Notes: a model not told the origin generated them from the letters alone. A stretch of 64,000 nt of DNA from Pachysolen tannophilus NRRL Y-2460 (GCA_001661245.1 KV454013.1:853772-917771), one strand, 5' to 3'. Shown: positions 40,276-49,663, counted from the stretch's first letter. A program made the numbers and translations.

Positions 40276-41715
40276 ATGAACGGTACTTCATCATCATCAT
40301 CAAAGACAAAAGTATCACGCAATCATATTCCTTCATCGGCGGAATTGTTTTCCGATAATGAAACAAGGTATCCAAAGGGCCGTGTAGAGAATTTAACTCT
40401 GGATCAAGAGTATGTCTTGAAGGAAGTTTGGGGTTATCTTTTGAAATTTTGGGGTTATGACGTGGTACTACCTCAAAAATATAAATCTTCTGATAATGGA
40501 TCTCCAGTGATCCATAGAACTAATACTGTGAATTCAATTAAATCTAATTCTACTGCGCGTACGAGCTCAACGAGTTCTGGTTCTTCAAAGAAAAAATTTA
40601 TGTCGAGATTTGGTGGAAATAAGAAGAAAAATGGTCATCATAATGTTGATGAATTAACAAGACAAGTTTCACAATTATCTACAGAACCAGGTGTTAGTGT
40701 TAATACAGATATGCTGATTCATAATTCTTTTAAAAATATGAAGGGAGAACAAGTTAAACAAGATTTTTGGAAATTTTTAAGACATGATACACCAGATAAT
40801 TTAGTATTACGTTTTGTTAGGGCAAGAAAATGGAATGCTGATAAATCTTTAATGATGTTAGCCAATACTTTACATTGGAGAGTTCATGAAACTAAGGTGG
40901 ATAAGATTTTTGAAGGTAATGAATTAGCCTTTATCGATAAAGATGGAGTGATGTTACAATTTGATAAGGGGAAAGCTTACATTAGAGGTTATGATTTAAA
41001 GGGGAAACCAATTGTTATTGTTAGACCAAGATTTCATCATTCATCAGATCAAAATGAAGAAGATATGCAAACTTTCATATTATTGGTTATAGAGTATGCA
41101 AGACTTTTCTTGAATGAACCAGTAGATTCTGCATCTATTATATTTGATTTAACAGATTTTTCAATGGCAAATATGGATTATGCTCCTGTAAAATTTATGG
41201 TAAAATGTTTTGAAGCTCATTACCCAGAATCTTTAGGAACATTGCTAATTCATAAAGCGCCTTGGGTATTTGGTGGTATATGGTCTATCATTAAAAATTG
41301 GTTAGATCCAGTTGTTGCTTCAAAAATTAATTTTACTAAAAATTTAAAAGATTTACAAAAATTTGTCGATATAAAACATATTCCAAAAGAATTAGGTGGA
41401 AATGATACTTTTAATTATAAATATATTAAACCATCGGAAAAAGATAAAAGATTGGCATCAGATCTGTGTAAGACAGAATTATTACAAGAAAGGGAAGAAC
41501 TTATAGCCAAATTTATTGAAAGTACTATATTATGGGTTGAAAGTACAGAAAAATCCGATAATGATCGTTACCGTAAGGAGAAAATACTTATTGGTAGACA
41601 ATTATCTAATAATTATATTGCATTATGGCCGTATCTTGTAAATAAGACGATATACCATAGATTTGGGTACTTAGAATTACAAGAATTTGAAATCTTTTAC
41701 GATTCAATAGATTGA
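40276..41715 (+). CDS. CSR1: Sec14-like lipid transfer protein Csr1/Sfh2
   Basis: 479 residues. An N-terminal Ser-rich tail, then a block shared with S. cerevisiae Csr1 (LTLDQEYVLKEVWGYLLKFW), a CRAL-TRIO-N region (FWKFLRHDTPDNLVLRFVRA, RKWNADKSLMMLANTL) and the CRAL-TRIO lipid-binding domain (RPRFHHSSDQNEED, FDLTDFSMANMDYAPVKF, CFEAHYPESLGTLLIHKAPW). Identity to S. cerevisiae Csr1 is high along this core; the Candida protein has a longer N terminus. Csr1/Sfh2 transfers phosphatidylinositol, and in yeast affects fatty-acid and phospholipid metabolism and lipid droplets. A basic stretch (SKKKFMSRFGGNKKKNG) precedes the core and may touch membranes. Confidence 0.93.
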   Translation: MNGTSSSSSKTKVSRNHIPSSAELFSDNETRYPKGRVENLTLDQEYVLKEVWGYLLKFWGYDVVLPQKYKSSDNGSPVIHRTNTVNSIKSNSTARTSSTSSGSSKKKFMSRFGGNKKKNGHHNVDELTRQVSQLSTEPGVSVNTDMLIHNSFKNMKGEQVKQDFWKFLRHDTPDNLVLRFVRARKWNADKSLMMLANTLHWRVHETKVDKIFEGNELAFIDKDGVMLQFDKGKAYIRGYDLKGKPIVIVRPRFHHSSDQNEEDMQTFILLVIEYARLFLNEPVDSASIIFDLTDFSMANMDYAPVKFMVKCFEAHYPESLGTLLIHKAPWVFGGIWSIIKNWLDPVVASKINFTKNLKDLQKFVDIKHIPKELGGNDTFNYKYIKPSEKDKRLASDLCKTELLQEREELIAKFIESTILWVESTEKSDNDRYRKEKILIGRQLSNNYIALWPYLVNKTIYHRFGYLELQEFEIFYDSID

Positions 41716-41862
41716 AAAAAAAAAAGCAAATATTCTTTTCATTTCTTTTAAACATCTATTTTCTTTTATTATATTATATCTCTTTTTTTTTTTTTTTTTT
41801 TTTACTTATTGTGTTATAAAATTACTGAAAATATAGTTTGCCTAGTTATATATAGATGTTAC

Positions 41863-43050
41863 TTATTCAGAATCAGTTCCAAAATTTGGTGTTCCACCAA
41901 GGGTTCCAAAATAGTCACCAATATAATTTGTTGGTTTGAAATAACCTGTTCCGTAATAAACATCCCAATTACTTATAACGTCTTGAACAAATGGCAATCC
42001 TGCTATGTATAAATTAGAAATAGCTACACTTGAACCTCCTTGATATGCATCAAAGAAGAAATATGTAGTTTCGTTATTCATTGAAGGTGGAGGCCTATCG
42101 AAATCCGAGATAGTTCTTAAAATTACTATTCTACCAAAATCCACTAGACCAAATTTAGCAGCTCTTAACATTGCTTCCAATGTAGCATTATCTTCTTGTT
42201 GAGTTGAACAATATGTTGCAGTGTAATTTGTTATAATTGATGTATAATTTGCAAAAGATTCACCCAAGATTGATCCAAACCAATAAACGTCACTTGTCAG
42301 GGTATCACATGCAACTACTGCAGGTGGATCATTTGCAGGTGGTGCTCCATATAATTCTCTAAATGAGATGTTATCTTCTGACCCATTGGCTAAAGAAACT
42401 TGTTTTGCTAAATACATTGCTCTATTTCTTAAAACATCATTTATTTCAAATACTTCAGTACCATAAATTTCACTTGGATATTGATTTGGTTCATCATTTC
42501 CAAATGCAACATATCCAGAAGACCAATTTCCAGGAATTTGTCTAGAATCCGCCTCATACTCCAACCCAACTTGTACAGCAAATTTGGGGAAAGTTGCCGA
42601 ACCTAAAGTAACTTGTAATGGAGATCCACCAGCTATTCCTGCCACTATAAAATAAGTTTCAGTTAAATCAAATAAGGGGGATAATGTCAATGCAGTTATT
42701 GTTGATGCAGCATTTATTTCAGCTTCTCCAGTGGTAACTTGGCATATTGAATAATTTGCAACACAATGAATCTCTGGGTATAAAGGTGAAAGACCTGGAA
42801 TTGAAATATTATAAACCATGTTGAGACCTTCAATCCAAGGCTCTTGCTCATTTGAAAACATATTAATAACAAATGCTTTTGGTTTAAAGATTGCACCTGT
42901 TCTACCATATGCAACCTTAATTGCACCGTCTGTAGATGTTGCAACGATCGTAGACGTAGTAGATGAAACTTGATCACGCTTAAAATTGAGAGGGTGCCCA
43001 CCAACTAAAACAGTTGCTAGACAAATAGCAAAAAGACTAATTGCTCTCAT
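41863..43050 (-). CDS. NUP: purine nucleoside permease
   Basis: 395 residues from ATG at 43050 (MRAISLFAICLATVLVGGHP), which starts directly with a hydrophobic signal-like segment; an upstream in-frame extension lacks an ATG. The body matches the C. albicans NUP family (PF06516 type): KPKAFVINMFSNEQEPWIEG, LFDLTETYFIVAGIAGGSP, VACDTLTSDVYWFGSILGE, and the C-terminal PTNYIGDYFGTLGG. Described as a proton-linked transporter of adenosine and guanosine in C. albicans. The protein is not an ordinary multi-span transporter by hydropathy and resembles nucleoside-phosphorylase-like folds, so the 'permease' label rests on literature rather than on what I can see. Several NxS/T sites suit a secreted or surface location. 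Confidence 0.9.
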   Translation of the reverse strand: MRAISLFAICLATVLVGGHPLNFKRDQVSSTTSTIVATSTDGAIKVAYGRTGAIFKPKAFVINMFSNEQEPWIEGLNMVYNISIPGLSPLYPEIHCVANYSICQVTTGEAEINAASTITALTLSPLFDLTETYFIVAGIAGGSPLQVTLGSATFPKFAVQVGLEYEADSRQIPGNWSSGYVAFGNDEPNQYPSEIYGTEVFEINDVLRNRAMYLAKQVSLANGSEDNISFRELYGAPPANDPPAVVACDTLTSDVYWFGSILGESFANYTSIITNYTATYCSTQQEDNATLEAMLRAAKFGLVDFGRIVILRTISDFDRPPPSMNNETTYFFFDAYQGGSSVAISNLYIAGLPFVQDVISNWDVYYGTGYFKPTNYIGDYFGTLGGTPNFGTDSE

Positions 43051-43862
43051 TCTCAAAGAGGACTTCAACTTCAATTAGAATTATCCCCCAAGTTAAGAAA
43101 TAAATCAATAAATATATCTATATTTATATATATAATATATATAAATATATAGATATATAGATATAGATATAGATAATAGAAACAGAAGAAAAGAAGTTTA
43201 ATTAGCAACACAACAAAGCTTCCAACTTGAAATTAATTGAGCCAAATCCTCGACTAAAAAGGTAAAAACTCTTCACTAGTAAAAACTTTGGTATTTCAGC
43301 TTGGTTCATTGATTAACTTCAACTTTTTGGAAATTATAAATTCTTGAGATAACAAATTACATGCAGAAAATTGCATGAGTCTTGCAGAAAGTGAACAAAA
43401 GTAAGCAGAAGTTGAAAAATCAACAACCTCCACCACCACACACCACACACCACACACATATGGATACAAGATACAATGAACATTGATTTCCATCTATTTA
43501 GTTCACACCATTGAAACTTGCAAGATCAATTGAAATAAATAAATTCAAACAATTCAAAATCCAAAGCTCAAAGTATACCCAGATTTCAACTGTGTCTTTA
43601 TTTTTGATTTTCGCTGCTGGGCGGCAGAGCTGTAGGGCGGCAGAACGGCAGCTCTGCCGCCCGTTTTCCTCGAGAGCGCGGAAAAAATTGCTGCCAAAAT
43701 TTGTGTGGGCAAATAAACTCAGCGGCGGCAGCAGCAGCAGTTGTGACGAAGGAGGACAAGTTATAGTTAGTTATAAAGATTACTTACTACTTGAAGACTG
43801 TTTGTTGTATGGGTATAGATAGATCTAGGGGTTTTAGTGATTTTGCTTTATTGGAATTTGTT
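43051..43862. promoter_or_regulatory. NUP-KSR1 divergent region with a GC-rich stem-loop
   Basis: About 800 bases. Near NUP: TATATA/GATA repeats (about 43105-43180). Middle: CACCACA repeats (about 43431-43458). Near KSR1: a GC-rich island (43612-43740) with a perfect 14-base inverted repeat, GGGCGGCAGAGCTG at 43619-43632 and CAGCTCTGCCGCCC at 43649-43662, a further GGGCGGCAGA copy in the loop, and a (GGC/AGC)n stretch at about 43719-43740. A possible upstream start for KSR1 is at 43809. Confidence 0.6.
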
Positions 43863-44789
43863 ATGTCAATTTTTGGGTTTGGTAAATCTTATTTTGAAAC
43901 TGAAGGGAAACTAGTTGTTATTTCTGGTGGTTCTCAAGGTGTTGGTGCTGAGTTTGCAAAAAAATTGATTTTAAAAGGAGCAGATGTTATTATTGTTGCA
44001 AGAACAGAAGAGAAATTGAAACGTAAAGTTGAAGAGATTTCTGGGCTTAAGACAAATAAAGATCAGATTATTGAATATAGATGTGGGGATATTTCAAAGT
44101 ATGAGGATTGTGAAAGAATTTTCAACTCTATTGATAGAATTCCAGATATTGTTGTATGTTGTGCTGGTTCTTCACATCCTGATTTATTTCTTAATTTAAA
44201 AGCTGAATTTTTGCAACAAGGTATTTCAACCAATTATAATACCGCGTTATTTTTCAGTCATGTTGCTTCATGTAAGATGGCATCTGCAAAGGATAAAACT
44301 ACCAAGAGACATATTGTATTTTTTTCATCTTCAGTAGCTTTTTTTTCATTTATTGGTTATGGACTGTATTCTCCATTAAAGGCTGCTGTTAAATCATTAG
44401 CAGATTGCCTTAGACAAGAATTATTACCTTATAATATTAGTGTTGAATGTGTTTTCCCTGGAAATTTTGCAAGTGAAGGTTTTGCAGAAGAAGAAAAAAC
44501 TAAACCTGAAATTACTAAATTAATTGAAGGTCCTTCAACACCAATAAGTTGTGAAAAATGTTGTGATATAATCCTACTGAACTTGGAAAAAGGATATCAA
44601 TATGTTACTACAGATACTGCTGGATATATGTTAAGTTGTATTTCTTTGGGGAATTCGCCAAGGTGTTGGTGGTGGTTACAAGTTTTAATTGCTTTCGTGT
44701 TAAGTTTAATTGGTCCAATTATTGATTGGTATATGAATTTACAAATCACTGACTACTTTACGAAAAATAATGATAAAAAGAAAGATTAG
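43863..44789 (+). CDS. KSR1: 3-ketosphinganine reductase
   Basis: 308 residues from ATG 43863 (MSIFGFGKSYFETEGKLVVI); an in-frame ATG at 43809 would add 18 residues without homology. A short-chain dehydrogenase (TSC10/KDSR) that reduces 3-ketosphinganine to dihydrosphingosine with NADPH on the cytosolic face of the ER, the second step of sphingolipid synthesis. Visible: the cofactor motif GGSQGVG at 22-28, CCAG at 99-102, catalytic Ser in FFSSS (about 155-157), and Tyr169-xxx-Lys173. Family block VFPGNFASEGFAEEE and KPEITKLIEGPS match S. cerevisiae Tsc10. Two hydrophobic C-terminal stretches form the ER anchor. Codon 168 (44364-44366) is CTG next to the catalytic Tyr, where the family prefers small or polar residues; serine fits. 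Confidence 0.93.
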   Translation: MSIFGFGKSYFETEGKLVVISGGSQGVGAEFAKKLILKGADVIIVARTEEKLKRKVEEISGLKTNKDQIIEYRCGDISKYEDCERIFNSIDRIPDIVVCCAGSSHPDLFLNLKAEFLQQGISTNYNTALFFSHVASCKMASAKDKTTKRHIVFFSSSVAFFSFIGYGLYSPLKAAVKSLADCLRQELLPYNISVECVFPGNFASEGFAEEEKTKPEITKLIEGPSTPISCEKCCDIILLNLEKGYQYVTTDTAGYMLSCISLGNSPRCWWWLQVLIAFVLSLIGPIIDWYMNLQITDYFTKNNDKKKD

Positions 44790-44857
44790 AACATAAATTA
44801 CTAGATGCTATATACAATTGTGGAAAGTTTCTTTTTTTTTTTTTTTTTTCAATTTTT

Positions 44858-45511
44858 TCAGTTTTTTCTAGGTCTAGGAACCATAACAATTTGATCTTTC
44901 AATAAGCTTCTATTAAAACCATTACTATTCTCTTTCAATTGTGGTAAATTTTCCAAACTTTCTTCATTCAGATAAAATTCTTTCTTACAAATTTCAACAA
45001 TATCTCTAAATTTTTGTTTCCCAGCTTCATCTTTATGTTTTAACAATTTATCCAAATTTTTCTTTGTCAAATCATTTAATGGTTGTTTTTGTAATTCTAA
45101 CCTGGCCATAGTCTTTGCCAAGAGCCAATATTTAATTTCTCGATCTTCATTATCAACTAATTCCAAGATACATTGTGGTGCATTATCACCTATTCTAGAT
45201 TCCAATTTTAAAATTCTTGTATAACCTCCAGCTCTTTCTAAATAACGTGGAGCCAATACATCAAACAATTTGGGTAACGTTATATTATGCTCAAAAAGAT
45301 CAGATCCACATCTTATCCTAGCATCTTGTAATAACTTTTCCTGACTTTGTGGTCCAACACTTTTCTTTGCTTTTGTAATCAAATTCTCCACTAATCCTTG
45401 AGTTAACTTTGCCTTTGCCTGTGTAGTTATAATCGATTCATGTTTTATCAAAGAAGTGGCCAAGTTTCTCAATAAAGCACGCTCGTGTTTCACTGACCTT
45501 CCTAATCCCAT
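44858..45511 (-). CDS. MRPL8: mitochondrial large-subunit ribosomal protein bL17m
   Basis: 217 residues from ATG at 45511 (MGLGRSVKHERALLRNLATS). The N-terminal 120 residues are a full bacterial-L17 domain: RNLATSLIKHESIITTQAKAK, then LFDVLAPRYLERAGGYTRILKLESRIGDNAPQCILELVD (landmark region about 84-122). A C-terminal extension of about 95 residues is typical of yeast Mrpl8 (238 residues). It functions near the exit tunnel of the mitochondrial 54S subunit. Tail to tail with KSR1 (68 bases) and head to head with MIC12 across 270 bases. Confidence 0.95.
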   Translation of the reverse strand: MGLGRSVKHERALLRNLATSLIKHESIITTQAKAKLTQGLVENLITKAKKSVGPQSQEKLLQDARIRCGSDLFEHNITLPKLFDVLAPRYLERAGGYTRILKLESRIGDNAPQCILELVDNEDREIKYWLLAKTMARLELQKQPLNDLTKKNLDKLLKHKDEAGKQKFRDIVEICKKEFYLNEESLENLPQLKENSNGFNRSLLKDQIVMVPRPRKN

Positions 45512-45781
45512 ATCCAACTATCTTTTTTTTTAAAATGACCTTATAAACAATCAATAATAATAAATTTCAAAAAAATATTAGTATTATTTGAAAAATTGGA
45601 AAATTTTGTATTTTATAAAAATTTTTATAAAAAGTGTCTCATAACCTCGAAACCTTCTTTCGTTTTGAACCGGAAACCAATAATAAAAATTAAGTAAAAC
45701 ATCAATCAATCAATAAAATAAACGAACTAAGGAGTTGATTATTTGATTGGATGGAATAAGATTGATATCTGAAGTTAAAAG

Positions 45782-46105
45782 ATGGGTCGTATTCAAGGAT
45801 TTTTAGGAGGTGTTTTATTAACATCAACGCTTACGTATTTAACAGCTTTAGAAATAAATTCTAATAAAACTGCTGTTAGTAATGCTTTGAGAAATTCAGC
45901 AAAGATAATAGATGATAGAGATAAAGAGGTTTCTTTTAAAGAGAACGTTATTGAGATCAACTCTAGACCAAGCATTTTAGAAACTTCAAAGGATATTTGG
46001 AATAATGAAGTTATTAAGGCAACAAATTTTTTGTATTCGCTTAGTTGGTATGGATTTGGTCAAAGTATATCTAATGAAGTTAAAAAAATTGTTCGTAATG
46101 AATGA
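45782..46105 (+). CDS. MIC12: MICOS subunit Mic12 (Aim5)
   Basis: 107 residues, the same size as S. cerevisiae Mic12/Aim5 (106). N-terminal membrane segment (GFLGGVLLTSTLTYLTALEI), then an intermembrane-space region with the family block SKDIWNNEVIKATNFLYSLSWYG (about 72-94), which aligns with 'KDIWNEQIRNSVDWIYSWG' of yeast. Mic12 sits in the Mic10-Mic27-Mic26 arm of the MICOS complex at cristae junctions of the inner membrane. It shares a divergent promoter with MRPL8. The call rests on one short conserved block plus architecture. Confidence 0.85.
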   Translation: MGRIQGFLGGVLLTSTLTYLTALEINSNKTAVSNALRNSAKIIDDRDKEVSFKENVIEINSRPSILETSKDIWNNEVIKATNFLYSLSWYGFGQSISNEVKKIVRNE

Positions 46106-46202
46106 AAAGAATTAAAAAAAAAGAAAAGATGAATTTTATGGATTTTATAATTAGTATATATAGAAAATATATATAAAAAGTATTTAATTTGATGTTTTGT
46201 TA

Positions 46203-46238
<36 letters not shown>

Positions 46239-46262
46239 AAAAGCTTCTTTTTTTGAATTAAA

Positions 46263-47588
46263 TCAATTCTCTTGTTTTTGTAAAGTTGACATTAAAATCT
46301 GGTTGGATCTAAATGATAAGCCTTTTGTCTTTTCAATAACTTGTTGGTATACACTGTTAACTTGATGATTCATGATAATAGTACCTTCACTTTCATTAAT
46401 CTTTGCATCTAATTTTGTTTCTTTAATTAAATTAGCAATCCATTTTTCTCCTTGTTCTTTTGATAAATTTAAAGATTCTGATAATTGTAATAAATCAATC
46501 TTTGAATGAACTCTACAATAAACTTCACTTATTAAATATCTCGAATTTTCAAGACATTTTTCAGCAATATTATTTAAGAAAAAATCAGTCTTTACTAATA
46601 CTTCAATTTTTTTCAAATTATTTTGTGCTTCAACAAAATCAAATTCTAAATATAATGATTTTAAAAACATAGTTAAAGGATCATTATATTCATATTGTTC
46701 TTGACTAACAACTTTAATCAAATCTTTTAATCTTTTTTGGAAAACATTTGATTGATGATTTTTCAAAGAGGTGGAAATTACTGCAGCGACAAGGTATCTT
46801 AATATCCAAGGACATGCTGCTTGAATAGTAGATAAATATGATGATGAAAAAAATAAATCACACAACTGATCTAATCCGTTTAAAGTATTAAAAAATGGGA
46901 AAAGAGACCAATGTATAATCCAAGTTCTATGGTGTAATTGTGTTAATGGATCACTAAATGATCTAGAATCTACTAAATCACGAAGTTTACCCAATTCTTG
47001 TAACGCATTATCCCAATCTAACCTTATGATTTCAGAAGCCAATCTCCCCCATGTAGCACTAATATTTAAATCATTATTTGTTGATAAAACTTTAAAATTA
47101 TTTAATAAATCACTAGCCATAACATAATCACCACGATTATATTGAAATTGACCAAATTCATATAATTCATTAATCTTCTCCTCTGTAATTTGAAAATTCT
47201 TCTCCAAATACTCTTTATTATAATTCTTATCTTGCTTTAAATTATCTTGAACTTCTCTTCTTGATAAAATATTTAAAGTGTTTTTAGTCTCTGAATCTAA
47301 TCTTATCAATTCTGATGAAACAAATTTTTCCTTTTCTAAAAGCTCCGGTGGGAATTCCTTACCAGGGTTCAAAGTCTGATACTTGTCCTTAACAAACTTT
47401 ACCATATTGGTCTCTTTTAAAAGATCATATGAAAGTTGATTAATGATTTTTTCATCATAAATTAAATCCAAAGATTCAATCAATGGATAAATTAAATGCC
47501 TATCTAAAAATGGAATAATCTTGGAAGACAAATCATACTGTCTTGCCAACTCAAGCTCTTCCTGCGTCAACGGAGCCATCTCACTCAT
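46263..47588 (-). CDS. INT6: translation initiation factor eIF3e (Int6)
   Basis: 441 residues from ATG at 47588 (MSEMAPLTQEELELARQYDL). Close colinear match to metazoan eIF3e: YDLSSKIIPFLDRHLIYPLIE, YELGQFQYNRGDY-type block, GRLASEIIRLDWDNALQELGKLRD, HHRTWIIHWSLFPFFN, CPWILRYLVAAVI, and the PCI domain ending NSVYQQVIEKTKGLSFRSNQIL. eIF3e belongs to the octameric PCI/MPN core of eIF3. S. cerevisiae has no true eIF3e (its Pci8 is distant), so this gene shows that the lineage keeps a larger eIF3. It converges with MIC12 over a (TA)n run at 46206-46235 and is divergent from ALG7. Confidence 0.95.
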   Translation of the reverse strand: MSEMAPLTQEELELARQYDLSSKIIPFLDRHLIYPLIESLDLIYDEKIINQLSYDLLKETNMVKFVKDKYQTLNPGKEFPPELLEKEKFVSSELIRLDSETKNTLNILSRREVQDNLKQDKNYNKEYLEKNFQITEEKINELYEFGQFQYNRGDYVMASDLLNNFKVLSTNNDLNISATWGRLASEIIRLDWDNALQELGKLRDLVDSRSFSDPLTQLHHRTWIIHWSLFPFFNTLNGLDQLCDLFFSSSYLSTIQAACPWILRYLVAAVISTSLKNHQSNVFQKRLKDLIKVVSQEQYEYNDPLTMFLKSLYLEFDFVEAQNNLKKIEVLVKTDFFLNNIAEKCLENSRYLISEVYCRVHSKIDLLQLSESLNLSKEQGEKWIANLIKETKLDAKINESEGTIIMNHQVNSVYQQVIEKTKGLSFRSNQILMSTLQKQEN

Positions 47589-48132
47589 TTTCAAATCACT
47601 TCCCTTCTATTAGATTCAGTTCAGTTCAGTTCCTTATTCAGGCCACGTAATCTCAAAAAGATAATAAATAACCAAACAATAACTAGTAAGAAAGTAAGTA
47701 AGTAAGTAGTAACCTTCAACTTTATATGGAATACAAACTTTCTCACTTTTCTACATCTGTTGAAAGAAAAATTTTTTTAACTTGATCAGCAGCGCACGAC
47801 CACTTTTTTTCTTCTTTTTTTCATTTTTTTTTTTCAAACAAAATAAACAAAAAACAAAATCTGCCAAACAAGTATCAGAACGTGTCAACAATGTAAAATC
47901 ACCCAAATGAGAAACTTGTGTTTAGTATACACGACAACGGTGGTGTCGGCAACGATGATGATGGGCCCGAGTTAAGGTGAAAGCTGGCAAAAAAAAAACA
48001 AAACAAAGCATAAAAAGCAGTATAGTAATGATGAAGATTAGTTTTTAACCGCCGTTGGCCAATTTCAATATAATTGTATGGTGATTGGATTTGATTATTG
48101 AGGTATGTGGAGCTAGAAGTCTAGGAGGAAAT
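47589..48132. promoter_or_regulatory. eIF3e-ALG7 divergent promoter
   Basis: 544 bases. CAGTT repeats at about 47615-47633 just upstream of eIF3e, (AAGT)n at about 47685-47706, A/T tracts, and a more GC-rich stretch (CAACGGTGGTGTCGGCAACG at about 47934-47953). A GTATGT at 48103 near ALG7 has no usable acceptor at intron distance. No gene seen. Confidence 0.5.
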
Positions 48133-49509
48133 ATGGGTAATTTTTTTGGTATTTCTTTTTTAATTTTAGCATTAGCGCTATTGCTTAATACACATTCTCT
48201 GTTTCAACCATTACAAACTTCGGTGGCATTTTCAATATTGGGTTATAATATAACTTGTTATGTGATACCGCGGGCTAAGGATGCTTTTATTAAAATTGGG
48301 CTTTATGGGAAGGATATGTCTAAGAAGGGCAAGCCTATAATCCCTGAAACTATTGGTATAATTCCTGCTATAACATATATTTTTTTAATGTTTTGTTTTA
48401 TACCTTTTTTATTTTTAAAATTTTTAGTTATTGATACAAGTGGTGGTGGTAATAGAGAAATAGGAATTTCACAAGATTATGATAAATTTAAGTTATTCCC
48501 ACATAATAAATTGTCTTCATATTTGAGTGGGATGCTTTCATTGGAAAGTATGATCTTATTAGGATTAATTGATGATTTATTTGATATAAGATGGAGACAT
48601 AAATTTTTTTTACCTGCAATTGCTTCAATTCCATTATTGATTGTTTATTATGTTGATTTTGGGGTTACTTCTATTCTTATACCAAATTTTATTAAAAATT
48701 ATTTTGAATTACCATTTAATAATATCGATTTAAAATTTGGTTATTACATTTATATGGCAGCTGTTTCAATTTTTTGTCCAAATTCAATCAATATATTGGC
48801 AGGTGTTAATGGATTAGAAGTTGGTCAAAGTCTTGTGTTATCGATCTTGTTGTTATTAAACGATTCTTGTTATTTAATACCTTTAGATAAAAATTCACCT
48901 TCTTATGATTCTCATTTGTTTTCTGCAGCAATCTTGATTCCATATATAGGTGTTTCATTGGCATTGTTGAAATTTAACTGGTACCCTTCTCAAGTATTTG
49001 TTGGTGATACTTTTTGTTATTTTAGTGGTATGGTATTTGCAATAGTTGGAATCTTGGGTCATTTTAGTAAAACTTTATTATTATTTTTCATTCCACAAAT
49101 CTTTAATTTCTTATATTCAGTTCCTCAATTATTTGCAATTATACCTTGTCCAAGACATAGATTACCACATTTTAACCCACAGGATAATAAATTATATCCA
49201 TCTCGTGTTATATTTGATAAAAGATTAAATCCAATAAAGGAGAAAATTTTAATTTTATTGGAAAATTTAAAATTATTATCATTGATTAAAGAAAAAGATA
49301 TTAAAACTGGTGAAATAATAGTTAAAGAATCTTCAAATTTTACTATAATAAACTTGATACTAGTATGGTTTGGTCCCTTGAGAGAAGACCATTTATGTCT
49401 TGTCATATTAATTCTACAATTTCTTGTTGGAGTTGGATCATTAATTGCAAGGCATACAATTGGACCTTGGTTATTTGGTTATGATAATTTACATTGGCTT
49501 GTTCAGTGA
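48133..49509 (+). CDS. ALG7: UDP-GlcNAc:dolichyl-phosphate GlcNAc-1-P transferase
   Basis: 458 residues from ATG 48133 (MGNFFGISFLILALALLLNT). The first, tunicamycin-sensitive step of N-glycan precursor synthesis, in the ER membrane. About ten hydrophobic segments. GT4/PNPT hallmarks: IGLYGKDMSKKGKPIIPETIG (about 65-85), LLGLIDDLFDIRWRHKF with the DD motif, NSINILAGVNGLEVGQS, and VFVGDTFCYFSGMVFAIVGILGHFSKT. Yeast Alg7 has 448 residues and a similar N terminus. Upstream in-frame codons lack an ATG. It converges with the HD-domain gene. Confidence 0.96.
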   Translation: MGNFFGISFLILALALLLNTHSLFQPLQTSVAFSILGYNITCYVIPRAKDAFIKIGLYGKDMSKKGKPIIPETIGIIPAITYIFLMFCFIPFLFLKFLVIDTSGGGNREIGISQDYDKFKLFPHNKLSSYLSGMLSLESMILLGLIDDLFDIRWRHKFFLPAIASIPLLIVYYVDFGVTSILIPNFIKNYFELPFNNIDLKFGYYIYMAAVSIFCPNSINILAGVNGLEVGQSLVLSILLLLNDSCYLIPLDKNSPSYDSHLFSAAILIPYIGVSLALLKFNWYPSQVFVGDTFCYFSGMVFAIVGILGHFSKTLLLFFIPQIFNFLYSVPQLFAIIPCPRHRLPHFNPQDNKLYPSRVIFDKRLNPIKEKILILLENLKLLSLIKEKDIKTGEIIVKESSNFTIINLILVWFGPLREDHLCLVILILQFLVGVGSLIARHTIGPWLFGYDNLHWLVQ

Positions 49510-49663
49510 ATGAAAATTTGAAAAAAAAAAAAGAATAAGATAACAAAAATCTATAATGGAATATTAGTTTTTTTTTTAAAAGAAAATATTATATGTATAA
49601 TAAATATATACGGATGCAAGTATTAAACATTGTTTATTGTCATTTTTTTTTTTATTTTATTTA

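Noticed and set aside
43809-43862. Upstream ATG giving KSR1 an 18-residue extension
   Set aside because: The extension lacks family similarity, and the ATG at 43863 puts the cofactor motif at the usual distance from the N terminus.
48103-48132. GTATGT donor just before ALG7
   Set aside because: No acceptor at a workable distance: the next AG dinucleotides are within 25 bases and ALG7 already begins with a normal ATG and N terminus.
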